A stretch of DNA of 43,496 nt from JALYNX01 sp963724825 (lineage in GTDB: Bacteria > Actinomycetota > Acidimicrobiia > Spongiisociales > ZC4RG35). Below, in pieces: positions 17,322 through 27,142 of this stretch; position 1 is the stretch's first letter, and the number at the start of each line of letters is the position of its first letter. The notes beneath the pieces are model-generated. The model was not told the DNA's origin. It made no database searches and saw nothing but the letters and a program-made list of their open reading frames with translations. The translations under genes were made by a program, and so were the position numbers. The stretch is taken from the NCBI GenBank assembly GCA_963724825.1, contig CAVRWT010000011.1, positions 1-43,496 on the forward strand. The letters are read 5' to 3'.

Positions 17322-18186
17322 GCAGAACATGGATGGGACCTGGAGTTCCGTCGTCGACCGAGCAGAGGTCACGAGACTCGGTGAAGGCTTGGAGCAGCAC
17401 AACGAGTTCGCGCCGGAGGCCATCACCCGCACCGTCGACGCCGTGGTGGACATGGTCGGAGAGGCGAAGGACAAAGCTGCTCGGGCCATTGCCGCCGTCG
17501 GAACGGCTGGCATGAGGCTCGCGTCGAACCGTGAACTCGTCACAGACGCGATCCATCAGAGGACCGGAGTCAGGGTTGAGGTGATCTCGGGGGAAGAGGA
17601 AGCCCGACTCGCCTACCTTGCTGTCGAGAACGGGCTTGGCCTCGGCGAAGGGTCCCTCGTCGTGTTCGACACCGGCGGAGGCAGCAGCCAATTCACTTTT
17701 GGCGAGGGCCAACAGGTCATCGAGCGATTCAGCGTCGATGTTGGCGCCGTTCGCTACACCGAGCGTTTCGGTCTATCCCAGGCGGTCGGTCCCGATGTGG
17801 TGCGGGATGTCCTCGAGGCCGTCTCTGACGATCTCTCGAGCCTCGATGATCGCCCATCACCGGACGCATTGGTGGGCATGGGCGGGGCCATAACCAACAT
17901 CACTGCCGTCAGCCACGAGATGACGGTCTACGACCCTGACCTCGTCCAGGGCACCACTCTTTCCACAGACGAGATCGACCGCCAGATCGAGCTGTATCGA
18001 GGAATAGATGCAGAAGGGCGACGCGCCATCGCTGGTCTTCAACCGAAGCGAGCCGACGTGATCCTCGCCGGAGCCTGCATCGTCCGAACCGTGATGGAGA
18101 AGCTGGGGCGGGAGACCCTCGTGGTCAGCGATCGCGGCCTGCGCCACGGCCTTCTGGTCGAGAGGTTCGGGCGTCCATCGACCTGA
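17278..18186 (+). CDS. ppx: Ppx/GppA-family exopolyphosphatase
   Basis: 302 residues from the GTG at 17278. ASKHA fold: phosphate-1 motif IDIGTNSVKFHVGE, phosphate-2/adenosine region VFDTGGGSSQFTF, AAVGTAGMRLASNRE, GEEEARLAY with the catalytic Glu, and GMGGAITNITAV. It hydrolyses terminal phosphate from polyphosphate or pppGpp. Homology seems to begin a few codons upstream of the GTG (GPRYAV directly precedes IDIG), but no ATG/GTG/TTG lies in that frame before a stop. Either GTG 17278 is the start and the first strand is trimmed, or an indel in the CYTH/PPX overlap hides the start. It ends 25 bases before the convergent ATPase gene. Confidence 0.85.
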   Translation: MIDIGTNSVKFHVGEQNMDGTWSSVVDRAEVTRLGEGLEQHNEFAPEAITRTVDAVVDMVGEAKDKAARAIAAVGTAGMRLASNRELVTDAIHQRTGVRVEVISGEEEARLAYLAVENGLGLGEGSLVVFDTGGGSSQFTFGEGQQVIERFSVDVGAVRYTERFGLSQAVGPDVVRDVLEAVSDDLSSLDDRPSPDALVGMGGAITNITAVSHEMTVYDPDLVQGTTLSTDEIDRQIELYRGIDAEGRRAIAGLQPKRADVILAGACIVRTVMEKLGRETLVVSDRGLRHGLLVERFGRPST

Positions 18187-18211
18187 GGCAAGCCGACCCC
18201 GAGGTCGCTCT

Positions 18212-20954
18212 CTAGGCGGCCAAGGCCGGAGTAGTCGGAACCGGTTGCGGCGCCCTTCCTCGCCTGCGAATGAAGAACTTGACCAGTTCCTCGACCACCA
18301 GCAAGCTCAAGGCGATCCCGACGCAGATAGACCACTGCTCGAAGCTCAGTTCGACCGTGGCAAAGATTCGCTGCAGGAACCCAAGGCCGGTGACCGCCAC
18401 GATCGCGAACAAGGCTAGCCCATAACGACGGAGTTGGGTCGATCCAGGAAGGCTCGCCCTGGCGAAAATCGTGTTCTCCTGATCCCTGGCCATGTAGCCG
18501 GCGATCAGATGGAACAGCGAGAGGGTGGTGAGCAGCATCGTCGAGGCGACCGCAGCGCCATATTCGGGCTCAGCTAGCTGATAGACGGCGAGTGTGCCCT
18601 ACGGTCATCACGAACCCCTGCACGCAAAGCCGAACCCAGTTTCGGGAGGAGAGCACCGGTGCACCGACAGGGCGCGGAGATCGCTTCATCAGTCCAGGCG
18701 TCGGCTCGTCGAATCCGAGGGCGATCGCCAGCGGAATGTCGATGACCATGTTGAGCCACAGGATCTGAAGCGGGTTCAACGGAATGCCACCGGCGACGGC
18801 AAATATCCCGGCGCCGATGAACACCGCGATGTAGGCGACCAGCGTCGACATCTGGAAGCGGAGATACTTGAGCAGGTTGTCGTAAAGGGATCGCCCGTAC
18901 TCGACGGCGCCGACGATGGTGGCGAAGTTGTCGTCGGTGAGGATCATCACCGCGGCCTCCTTGGAGACCTCGGTGCCGGTGATCCCCATCGCCACCCCGA
19001 TGTCCGCAGCCTTGAGGGCCGGAGCGTCGTTGACCCCATCACCGGTCATCGCAACCACGTTGCCGGACTGCTGCAGCATCCGGACCAAGCGCACCTTGTC
19101 CTCGGGGGCGACCCGGGCGATCACTCCGATTTCGGGCAGTTGTTCGATCAATTCTCCGTCACTCATCGCGGCGAACTGCGCTCCGGTGATGGCCCGACCC
19201 TCGATGCCGAGCTCCCCGGCGATGGCGGCTGCAGTGACGGCGTGATCGCCGGTGATCATCCGTACCTGGATCCCGGCGTCGTGACACTTGGCGATGGCAG
19301 CCTTGGCCTCGGCTCGGGGCGGGTCGACGATCCCGACCATGGCGAGCAAGGTGAGATCGCGGACCAGATCGATCAGATTCCCTCTCGGGTCGAAGGATCC
19401 GGGGTCGAAATCTCGTTGCGCCACCACCATGACCCGCTCACCCGAGCCGGCCATACGGTCGTTGACGTCCAGAGCGAGATGGCGGTTCTCGTCGGTCACC
19501 GGCACCTTCTCCCCATCAGGGCTGAGATAAGAGCCACCCTTGCCGATGAGGACATCGGGGGCACCTTTGACATAGCAACGGATCACTGGGGAACCGTCTC
19601 GGCTCTTCATCTCGTGAAAGGTGGCCATGAACTTGTAGTCCGAGTCGAAGGGGACCTCGGCGACCCGGGGGTAAGTCGAGCGAGTTCGTTCGACATCCAA
19701 ACCTCCCTTGGCGCCGAGCACGATCAAGGCACCCTCGGTCGGGTCGCCGATGAGGCTCTCCCCGTCCAGAACCGCGTCGGCGCAAAGGATCATGGGGAGC
19801 AGATACGGGTCGAGATCGAAGTTCTCTCCCCCTACATGCTTGATCTCGCCGGCGATGGCGTAGCCCTCCCCCGAGACCTTGAAGACATTCTGGCCAGGGA
19901 TCGCCATTTCCCGTGCCGTCATCTTGTTCAAGGTCAGCGTCCCCGTCTTGTCGGAGCAGATAGCGGAGGTCGAACCCAGCGTTTCCACCGCCGGAAGACG
20001 CTTGACAATTGCATTGCGACGGGCGATCTCGCGGGTCCCGATCGAAAGCAGGGCAGTGACCACGGCGGGCAAACCGGTCGGGATGGCCGCCACGGCCAGC
20101 GCAACGCCGGTGATGAAGAGGGTGTCGAATGACTCGCCGGCGGAAAGTCCGAGCAATACAACGATCACCAGGGCCGCGGCCGCGATGGTGGCGATGATCT
20201 TTGACAGGCCATCGAGCTGCTTCTGCAGGGGTGTCTTTTCAGTGCCGGTGTTGGCGAGCAGGTCGGCGATATGGCCGACCTCGGTGGTCATCCCGGTCGC
20301 GGTGACGATCATCTCCCCACGGCCCCGGGTGACCGAGGTGTTCATATAGCCCATGCAGATGCGGTCGCCCAGCGCCACCTCATCCCCCGGCACCGGTTCG
20401 ATGACCTTCGCAACCGGCAAGCTCTCACCGGTCAGGGCGGCTTCCTCTATCTCCAAGGTTGCAGCAACCATTATCCGGCCGTCCGCGGGGACGAGGTTGC
20501 CGGCCTCCATCAAGACAATGTCCCCTGGCACCAGTTCTTCGGCCTGCACCTCGAGCACCTGGCCGTCGCGCCGGACGCGGGCAATCGTCTTCAGCATCGA
20601 GGCGAGGGCGGCAACGCTCTCTTCGGCCTTCGACTCCTGACGCAGGCCGATGACTGCATTGAAAAGTGTGAGCCCGGCCAGGACCACGGTGGTGGCGGTG
20701 TCCCCTGTGACCAGCTGGTTCATCAGCGCCGCGGCGAGGAGGATGATCTGCATGAAGTCCTGGTACTGGCGAAGAAAGGCCTGAAATCCGGATTCCTTCT
20801 TGGCCCCGGTCAGCCGATTCGAACCGTACTTTTCGAGGCGTTGGCTCACCTCGGCCGGAGTCAGGCCGACTTCGGGACTGACCCCGAGCGCCGACGCGAC
20901 CTCAGCCGCCGTTGATCCATACCAATTGGTTTCCCTCGAGACCTGAAGTGTCAC
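18212..20954 (-). CDS. P2-type cation-transporting ATPase, frameshifted near the C-terminus
   Basis: Joined length is about 914 residues, normal for SERCA/PMR1-like pumps. An N-terminal cation-ATPase domain is followed by the actuator motif LTGESLP, TM4 AVAAIPTGLPAVVTALL, the phosphorylation site ICSDKTGTLT, the nucleotide-binding KGAPD, the hinge MTGDGVNDAPALKAADIGVAMG, and TM6 LWLNMVIDIPLAIALGF. TM4 has PTGLP where Ca2+ pumps usually have PEGLP. The frame breaks near 18597-18600 at a GGG run. One base less joins MTVG to TLAVYQLAEPEYGAAVAST, and the last helices follow to 18212. The likely ion is Ca2+, Na+ or K+, not decided by sequence. GTG start. Confidence 0.87.
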
Positions 20955-21044
20955 CAGATGAGCCCTTTCTTTTTCGGGACACTATTCGGATCACCGGCGC
21001 CCGGGTTTGTGTTCTGTTCTCCTACGCTCTCGTCGACCTTGACT

Positions 21045-22406
21045 ATGTCCCAGGTGTCTCCCGCTGACCGCACCTTCCCCGCCGGATTCCGTTGGGGCAC
21101 CGCCACCGCTGCCTTTCAGATTGAGGGCGCGGTCAACGAGGACGGTCGTGGCACCTCGATCTGGGACACCTTCGTCCGGACGTCGGACCAGATGCTGGTC
21201 GACGACAACGCCGACATCGCCGACGATCACTATCACCGTTACCGGGAAGACGTCGCATTGATGAAGTCATTGGGAACCACCACCTATCGGTTCTCGATCT
21301 CCTGGCCGCGGATCTTCCCAGAGGGCACCGGCGAGCCGAACCAAAAGGGCCTCGACTTCTACAACCGGCTCGTGGACGAATTGCTCGCAAATGGCATCGA
21401 GCCCTTCGCCACGCTCTATCACTGGGATCTGCCACAGGCTCTCGAAGACCGCGGCGGGTGGCAGACCCGGGACACAGCAGACGCCTTCGGGCACTACGCG
21501 GGGTTCATCGCCGAGCACCTCAGCGACCGGGTTCGGCATTTCTTCACCATCAACGAGGGGTCGCTGGTGGTTGGGAACGGTTACGGAAATGGGACCTTCG
21601 CACCCGGGCTCATCTTGCCCACCGCTCGGGTGAACCAGGTCCGGCACAACGTGATCCTGGCCCACGGCCTGGCCGTGCAGGCGATTCGAGCCGGTGGAGA
21701 GTCGGGCACGAAGGTGGGCCCGGCCGAGAACTTCAACGTGGTCGCCCCCGTAATCGAGACTCCGGAGAACATTCACGCTGCGGAGATCGCCCTACGCGAA
21801 GTCAACGCCGGATATCTCACCGCGATCCTCGAAGGCGCCTACACCGATGCCTACCTGGAGGCCGCGGGCGCCGACGCTCCAACATTCACCGATGAGGACA
21901 TGAAGATCATCGGGAGCCCCGTCGATTTCGTCGGGGTCAACATCTACATGGTGAACCACTACGTGCGGGCCACCGAAGCCGAACCTGGCTACGAGGTGAT
22001 CCCCTTCTCGGCATCGCATCCTCTCGCCGCGATCTGGCATCGGATCACACCCGAAGCCTTGTACTGGGGCCCCAAGCTCGTGCACGACGTCTGGAGCCCC
22101 GACGAGATCTACATCACCGAGAACGGGTGCTCCACATCCGATCAGGTCGCGGAGGACGGCAGCGTCAACGACACCGATCGGGTGACCTTCCTGAGGAGTT
22201 ACCTCGGACAGTTGCAGAGAGCGACGGCCGAGGGAGTTCCCGTGCGCGGTTACTTCCTGTGGAGCCTCCTCGACAATTTCGAATGGCTCTTCGGATACAG
22301 CAACCGCTTCGGGATCCACTACGTCGACTTCGAGACCCAGAAGCGCACCCCGAAGCTCAGCGCCTCCTACTACGAAGAGGTCATCCGTCGGAACGCTGTG
22401 GTTTGA
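21045..22406 (+). CDS. Glycoside hydrolase family 1 beta-glucosidase
   Basis: 453 residues from the ATG at 21045 (MSQVSPADRTFPAGFRWGTA). The open frame extends upstream to 20958, but that stretch is not GH1-like. Family features: FRWGTATAAFQIEGA, the RFSISWPRIFPEG block, HWDLPQALED, the acid/base Glu171 in TINEG, the nucleophile Glu359 in YITENGC, and WSLLDNFEWLFGYSNRFGIHYVDF. No signal peptide, so it acts in the cytoplasm on beta-glucosides. The usual TxNEP has Gly instead of Pro after the catalytic Glu. It overlaps the convergent SDR gene by 26 bases at the 3' ends. Confidence 0.92.
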   Translation: MSQVSPADRTFPAGFRWGTATAAFQIEGAVNEDGRGTSIWDTFVRTSDQMLVDDNADIADDHYHRYREDVALMKSLGTTTYRFSISWPRIFPEGTGEPNQKGLDFYNRLVDELLANGIEPFATLYHWDLPQALEDRGGWQTRDTADAFGHYAGFIAEHLSDRVRHFFTINEGSLVVGNGYGNGTFAPGLILPTARVNQVRHNVILAHGLAVQAIRAGGESGTKVGPAENFNVVAPVIETPENIHAAEIALREVNAGYLTAILEGAYTDAYLEAAGADAPTFTDEDMKIIGSPVDFVGVNIYMVNHYVRATEAEPGYEVIPFSASHPLAAIWHRITPEALYWGPKLVHDVWSPDEIYITENGCSTSDQVAEDGSVNDTDRVTFLRSYLGQLQRATAEGVPVRGYFLWSLLDNFEWLFGYSNRFGIHYVDFETQKRTPKLSASYYEEVIRRNAVV

Positions 22407-23733
22407 ATCCCGTCAGATCGGCCAGACCATCCCACAAAGCCTGTCGCTCCTCAGCGGTCTCTTGCGTCGACTCCTTTAGGTGAGTGGGCACCACTTCTCT
22501 GTCGAACCAGAACCGGCCGCTGGTCAACCCGGGTTCGTCGGCGGCCGCCAGCCAGACGATGGTGTCGGCGCCCTGCTCCGGCGTGCGCAGAAGCGGCCTC
22601 ATGACCTGGTTGAACGCGGGCAATGACCTCTCGACGCCTGCGGTTCGAGCCCATCCCGGGTGCATGGCATGAGCCACAACCCCGGTGCCTGCGAGCTGCT
22701 CGGCCCAGATCTCGGTGAGGATGATCTGGCCTCGTTTCGTCCTCGCATAGGCGGAGGCACCCCGATATTCGCCCTTTTCGTACTGCAGGTCCTCAGGGTG
22801 GATCCTCTCCGAATACATCCCTCCCGAGCTGACATTGATGATTCTCGACGGAGCAGACTCGATGAGCCGGGGCAAGAGCAGGTTGGTGAGGAGGAAGTGC
22901 CCGGCGAGGTTGGTGGCGAGCGTGGCCTCGATGCGCTCGTCGGTCACCATCCTCTCGTTCAGCAACACCCCGACGTTGTTGATCAGAACGTCGAGACGCG
23001 CCTCGGTCTCGAGGACGATCAATGCCATCCGTCTGACCTCGGCCATCGATGAGAGGTCGGCCTGGATCCCAACAGCACTACCTGCGGTTCGTTGTTCGAC
23101 CGCATCGAGCTTGGACTGGTCTCTGCCAACCACGACGACTCGCGCTCCGAGACCGGTCAGCGCAACGGTGGCCGCCTCTCCCAAGCCACCGCTGGCGCCG
23201 GTGATCAACACGGTCTTGTCGGTCATGTCCTCGTCGACGGGCTCGAAGGAGCGTGAGTGAAGTCGGTACCCGAGGTTGGTGAACCCTGCGATCGACAGCT
23301 TGTTCATCCGTCGAGGGCAGCTCACCAGCCCATCGAGCGCCCTCTCCCCGACCTTTCGCATTGTCGGGCCCATCAGGGGGGTCAGGAACCGGATGAAGTT
23401 GTGAAACTCGAGGTCCGCGGTGTAGTCGATGACCGTTTGACCATCATCGGTCGAGAACCGAATCTCGTCGATCGCGCCGACGGTGTCGCCTGTCCCGACC
23501 AGCACCACCCGCTTGGGAGGCTCGTAGACAGTCACCTCGTAGGTCATGGGGACTGTCCGCGATCCGAACTTCACATCGAGATCGAATCGGGTGCCGACCC
23601 GGACTGGTTCTTCGCCGACCTTCCGCGACCGGACAACTCCCGGGTCCCAGTTCTCGATATTGGAGAAGTCGGCGGTGTAAGCGAAGGCCTCGTCGAGGTC
23701 GCGCCGCACCGTTCTCTGTTCTTGCAATCTCAT
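22381..23733 (-). CDS. SRPBCC (polyketide-cyclase-like) - short-chain dehydrogenase fusion
   Basis: 450 residues from the ATG at 23733 (MRLQEQRTVRRDLDEAFAYT); the open frame runs further upstream without similarity. Residues 1-140 form a SRPBCC lipid- or ligand-binding fold (FSNIENWDPGVVRSRKVG, TYEVTVYEPPKRVVLVG, ADLEFHNFIRFLTPLM). Residues from about 170 form an SDR: TGASGGLGEAATVAL nucleotide motif, INNVGV, INVSSGG, the catalytic YARTK (Tyr/Lys) and HPGWARTAG. Single-protein fusion of these folds is uncommon. It is divergent from the FAD oxidoreductase/DUF1365/Cfa genes. SDRs often sit in that cluster, so a role in the same lipid modification is plausible. Confidence 0.83.
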   Translation of the reverse strand: MRLQEQRTVRRDLDEAFAYTADFSNIENWDPGVVRSRKVGEEPVRVGTRFDLDVKFGSRTVPMTYEVTVYEPPKRVVLVGTGDTVGAIDEIRFSTDDGQTVIDYTADLEFHNFIRFLTPLMGPTMRKVGERALDGLVSCPRRMNKLSIAGFTNLGYRLHSRSFEPVDEDMTDKTVLITGASGGLGEAATVALTGLGARVVVVGRDQSKLDAVEQRTAGSAVGIQADLSSMAEVRRMALIVLETEARLDVLINNVGVLLNERMVTDERIEATLATNLAGHFLLTNLLLPRLIESAPSRIINVSSGGMYSERIHPEDLQYEKGEYRGASAYARTKRGQIILTEIWAEQLAGTGVVAHAMHPGWARTAGVERSLPAFNQVMRPLLRTPEQGADTIVWLAAADEPGLTSGRFWFDREVVPTHLKESTQETAEERQALWDGLADLTGFKPQRSDG

Positions 23734-23828
23734 ATGTCCATTATTCGGCGCGGGACGCCGAGGCGGATGGCCAAGACGTTCGCGCGATCTTGTCATCCGG
23801 GCCGCCTCGACCGCTCCGAAGTACCGGC

Positions 23829-25141
23829 GTGGGACAGAGAATTGCCATGGTCGGTGCCGGCATCTCGGGGCTGGGCGCAGCATGGGCCCTGCACCAAGAC
23901 AACGAGATCGTGGTCTACGAGGCGGACCAACGCCTTGGCGGTCACTCCAACACGGTCGAGGTCGAAACCGCCCACGGGGCAGTGCCGGTCGACACCGGAT
24001 TCATCGTCTACAACGAAGTGACCTACCCCCATCTCACCAGGCTCTTTTCCGCTCTGGGGGTCAAGTCGCAGGAGAGTGACATGTCCTTCGCATTCTCCAT
24101 GGGCAAGTCCTTCGAATATGCAGCGAGCGCCAAAGGGCTGATCGCTCAACCGGCCAATCTTCTCCGACCGAGGTATCGATCGATGATCTCGGACATCATC
24201 AGGTTTCGAAGCAGCGGTGCTCGAGCTGAGGCCGAGAAGAGACGAGACCATCGACGAGTTGTTAACCCGGCACAGCTTCAGTGCCGGGTTTCTCGAGGAG
24301 TATCTGCTCCCAATGACGGCCAGCATCTGGTCGGCTCGTCAGGAGGAGATACGGAGATTCCCGGCGACCTCAATCCTCAGATTCCTCGGCAACCACGGTC
24401 TGATCCGGATCACCAACAGACCCACCTGGCGAACCGTTTCCGGTGGAAGCCGGGAGTACGTTCGGCGCCTCGCCCAGCCCGTTCATGGATCGGGTCCGTC
24501 TTGGCAGCCCCGTCACCTTGGTCGAACGACATGAGGATCGCATCGAGGTCACCGCCAACGGCCGGACCGAGACCTTCGACCAATTGGTGCTGGCAACTCA
24601 CTCCGATCAGGGACTGGCGATCCTCGGGCGGAACGCAACGGACGCTGAGCGAGAGGCCCTGGGAGCCATTCGATATGAGCCAAATGTGGCGGTGCTCCAC
24701 AGTGACCCCGCCTTGATGCCAACCCGGCGCCGGGTGTGGTCCAGTTGGAACGCCATGGTTTCGCCCACCGATCGTGGACCAAGGCGTGCCTCGGTCACCT
24801 ACTGGATGAACCGCTTGCAGCGTCTCGACACCGGAGAGCAACTATTTGTCTCCCTCAACCCGATCCAGGATCCGGATCCCGCACTGGTCCACCAACGGTT
24901 CGACTACGCGCATCCCCAGTTCGATCACCGGACCGTGGATGCGCAACGACGACTGACCGCGATCCAAGGGGCGCGAAGAACCTGGTTTGCGGGTGCCTAC
25001 TGCGGATACGGCTTCCACGAGGACGGCCTCCAGGCCGGGCTCAACGTGGCCGCGGCGTTGGGCAGCCCTCCTCCATGGTGGGGCTCCTTCGAGCCAATGA
25101 GCTCGTCCTTGCCGCCGGACAGGATCGGGGCGTTGGTGTGA
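23829..25141 (+). CDS. FAD-dependent amine-oxidase-like oxidoreductase (COG2907), two frameshifts
   Basis: Joined length is about 437 residues. GTG 23829 gives MGQRIAMVGAGISGLGAAWAL with the FAD GxGxxG and then VVYEADQRLGGHSNTVEVE, the RxGGHxxT signature of the family. The first break is at a TTT run at 24204-24206, where one T less gives IRFEAAVLELRPRRDETI; next comes LLPMTASIWSARQEEI. The second is at 24478-24482, joining REYVRRLAQP to FMDRVRLGSPVTLV. The C-terminal FAD motif is FAGAYCGYGFHEDGLQAGL. Relatives co-occur with DUF1365 and Cfa-type enzymes and include a flavoprotein desaturase of furan fatty acid synthesis. It probably acts on phospholipid acyl chains. Confidence 0.82.
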
Positions 25142-25924
25142 GCACTTTTCACTCGGCCCTCTACCAGGGCACTGTCCGACACACCCGTCTCAGACCGGTC
25201 CACCACGACTTCGAGTACCGGGTCTATTACGGGCTCTGGGACATCGACGAGCTGGACCGGCTCGACCGCGGGCTGAGGTTCTTCTCTGTCGAACGCTTCA
25301 ACCTGTTCGCCATCGAGCAGGCATGATCACGGCCCGGAGGACGGGACGCTCGTTGCGAGACTGGGTCGAGGAGATTCTGAGCCGGGCCGGAGTGGAGCTC
25401 AGCGGGGGACGGATCGAGTTGCTCGCCTATCCGAGGGTGCTCGGCTATGTGTTCAACCCGATCAGCGTCTGGTATTGCTACGACCCCGATGGGCGCCTCG
25501 TCGCGGTGATCCACGAAGTCAGGAACACCTTCGGGGACAAGCACTCTTACGTCGTGCCCGTCGACGGGCGTGACCTCAGCCACGAGTTCGAGAAGCACCT
25601 CCACGTCTCGCCGTTCAACGACATGGAGTCGAACTACTCGTTCTCAATGACCCGTCCCGGAGAGCACTTGTCTTTGGGAATCAGCCAAGCGAGACGACGA
25701 AGGGCCTCTTCCTGCGAGCCGGCCTATCCCTGACTCGATTGCCCCTCACCGACCTCAACCTGTTGCGGCTGTTCTGGAGCCACCCGCTGCTGACCCTGAA
25801 GGTGGTCGGCGGGATTCACTGGGAGGCGGTTCGCCTCTGGCTCAAGGGAGCCAAATTCCACAGCCGTCCTGCGCCACCGTTGGATAGCGTCACGGTGGTC
25901 GACACCTTCAGGAGTGTGGGATGA
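25138..25924 (+). CDS. DUF1365 protein, three frameshifts
   Basis: The GTG at 25138 overlaps the oxidoreductase stop (GTGA). Recognisable blocks in order, in three alternating frames: YQGTVRHTRLRPVHHDFEYR; FFSVERFNLFAIEQA; DHGPEDGT; LRDWVEEILSRAG; FNPISVWYCYDPDGRLVAVI; KHLHVSPFNDMESNYSFSM; GLFLRAGLSLTRLPLTDLN; LKVVGGIHWEAVRLWLKGAKF. Breaks lie near 25321, 25350 and 25690. Joined length is about 262 residues, usual for DUF1365. The biochemical role is not established; the gene is a constant partner of COG2907 and Cfa-like genes, including the Rv0447c-Rv0449c set of M. tuberculosis. The stop overlaps the next start as ATGA. Confidence 0.78.
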
Positions 25925-27097
25925 CACCGATGATCGCCAGCGGTCTTGTGGATCTTCCGGCGTCTTGCGAAGGACGGGGACCCTCGAGGTCGAGATGCCG
26001 ACCGGAGATCGGGTGACGATCGGCCATGGCCAGCCCGTCGCCGACATTTCGATCCGAGACCTCGGGGCGATCCTGGAAATCGTTCGAGAAGGGCTCACTG
26101 GATTCGCCGAGGCCTACATGAGCGGGCGGATCGACACCAGCGATCTGGACCGGCTCATCGCATGGGGGTTGGCCAACCAGAAGGCGTGGTTCGACCATCC
26201 ACTGGCAGTCGTGACGAGCCCGATTCGGCGGTTGTGGCAGCGGATTCGACCGGAACGACGCCATTCACGGGTGCGCACCATGAACGAGCACTACAACCTG
26301 GGCAACGACTTCTATGCGGCCTGGCTGGACCCGACCATGACCTACTCATCGGCCCGGTTCCAACACCCCCAACAGACCCTCGAAGAGGCCCAACGGCACA
26401 AGTACCGGACGATGTCCGAACATGCTCGACTCGCCCCCGGCATGAGAGTGCTCGAGATTGGTTGCGGTTGGGGCGGATTCGCCGAGTACGCGGCCAATGA
26501 GATCGGCTGTGAGGTGGTCGGCATCACGCTCGCCAAGGAGCACGCCGGTTACGCCGAGAAGCGCATTGCCAACGCCGGCCTCGCCGACATGGTCGACATC
26601 CGGATCGAGGACTTCCGGAACACCGACTCAGACCTTCGATGCCGTGGTCTCAATCGAGATGATCGAATCGATCGACGAGAGCCAGTGGCCCGATCTGTTC
26701 CAGACCATCTTCGACCGCCTCGAACCGGGAGCCCTGGCCGCGATGCAGATCATCACCATCGCCGACCCCCACTGGGAGCGGTATCGGAGTCGGGCAGACT
26801 TCATCCAGCAGTACATTTTCCCGGGTGGACAGTTGCCGGCCCCCAAGGTGCTTGCGTCGCCTCAGCGCCGATGCCGGTCTCGAGGTGGAACAGATAGAGA
26901 CGTTCGGCCCCGACTACGCCCGAACCCTCGCCGCATGGAAAGCGAGCTTCACCGAGTCCTGGGATCGCCTTCAGAGCGAGCATGACCTCGACGAGAGGTT
27001 TCGCCGGATGTGGAACCTCTATCTGACGCTTTGCGAGGCCGGTTTCACCATGGGCCGGATCAACGTCGAGCAGTGGGTGTTTCGCAAGCCGACCTGA
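25921..27097 (+). CDS. Cyclopropane-fatty-acyl-phospholipid synthase-family SAM methyltransferase, four frameshifts
   Basis: The ATG at 25921 shares ATGA with the DUF1365 stop. Joined length is about 392 residues. Blocks: MTPMIASGL, WIFRRLAKDG, then TLEVEMPTGDRVTIG; NEHYNLGNDFYAAWLDPTMTY; the SAM site VLEIGCGWGGFAEYAA; TFDAVVSIEMIESI; DFIQQYIFPGGQLP; LRRLSADAGLEVEQIETFGP; and CEAGFTMGRINVEQW. Breaks: about 25950, a GGGG run at about 25977, about 26628 and TT at 26852; each is repaired by removing one base. The family methylates double bonds of membrane acyl chains to give cyclopropane, 10-methyl or methyl-branched products. Which product is made here is unknown. Confidence 0.82.
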
Positions 27098-27142
27098 CGG
27101 GCCATTTGGCCACCGCTCAGGGCCGGGCCAGAATCTCGAACC

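Noticed and set aside
18594..20132. A 512-codon open frame on the plus strand opposite the P-type ATPase gene
   Set aside because: It is the antisense shadow of a gene with clear ATPase motifs. Its product is His/Gly/Asp-rich and resembles no family; long shadow frames are expected at this GC content.
23829..27097. Calling the fatty-acid modification genes true pseudogenes
   Set aside because: All catalytic motifs are preserved and every break is repaired by a single base, often in a homopolymer. The same kind of breaks occur across the whole window, so sequence error is the better reading.
27100..27142. GGCCA-TT-TGGCC small palindrome between the Cfa-type gene and the epimerase
   Set aside because: Too short in GC-rich sequence to call a terminator or operator with any confidence.
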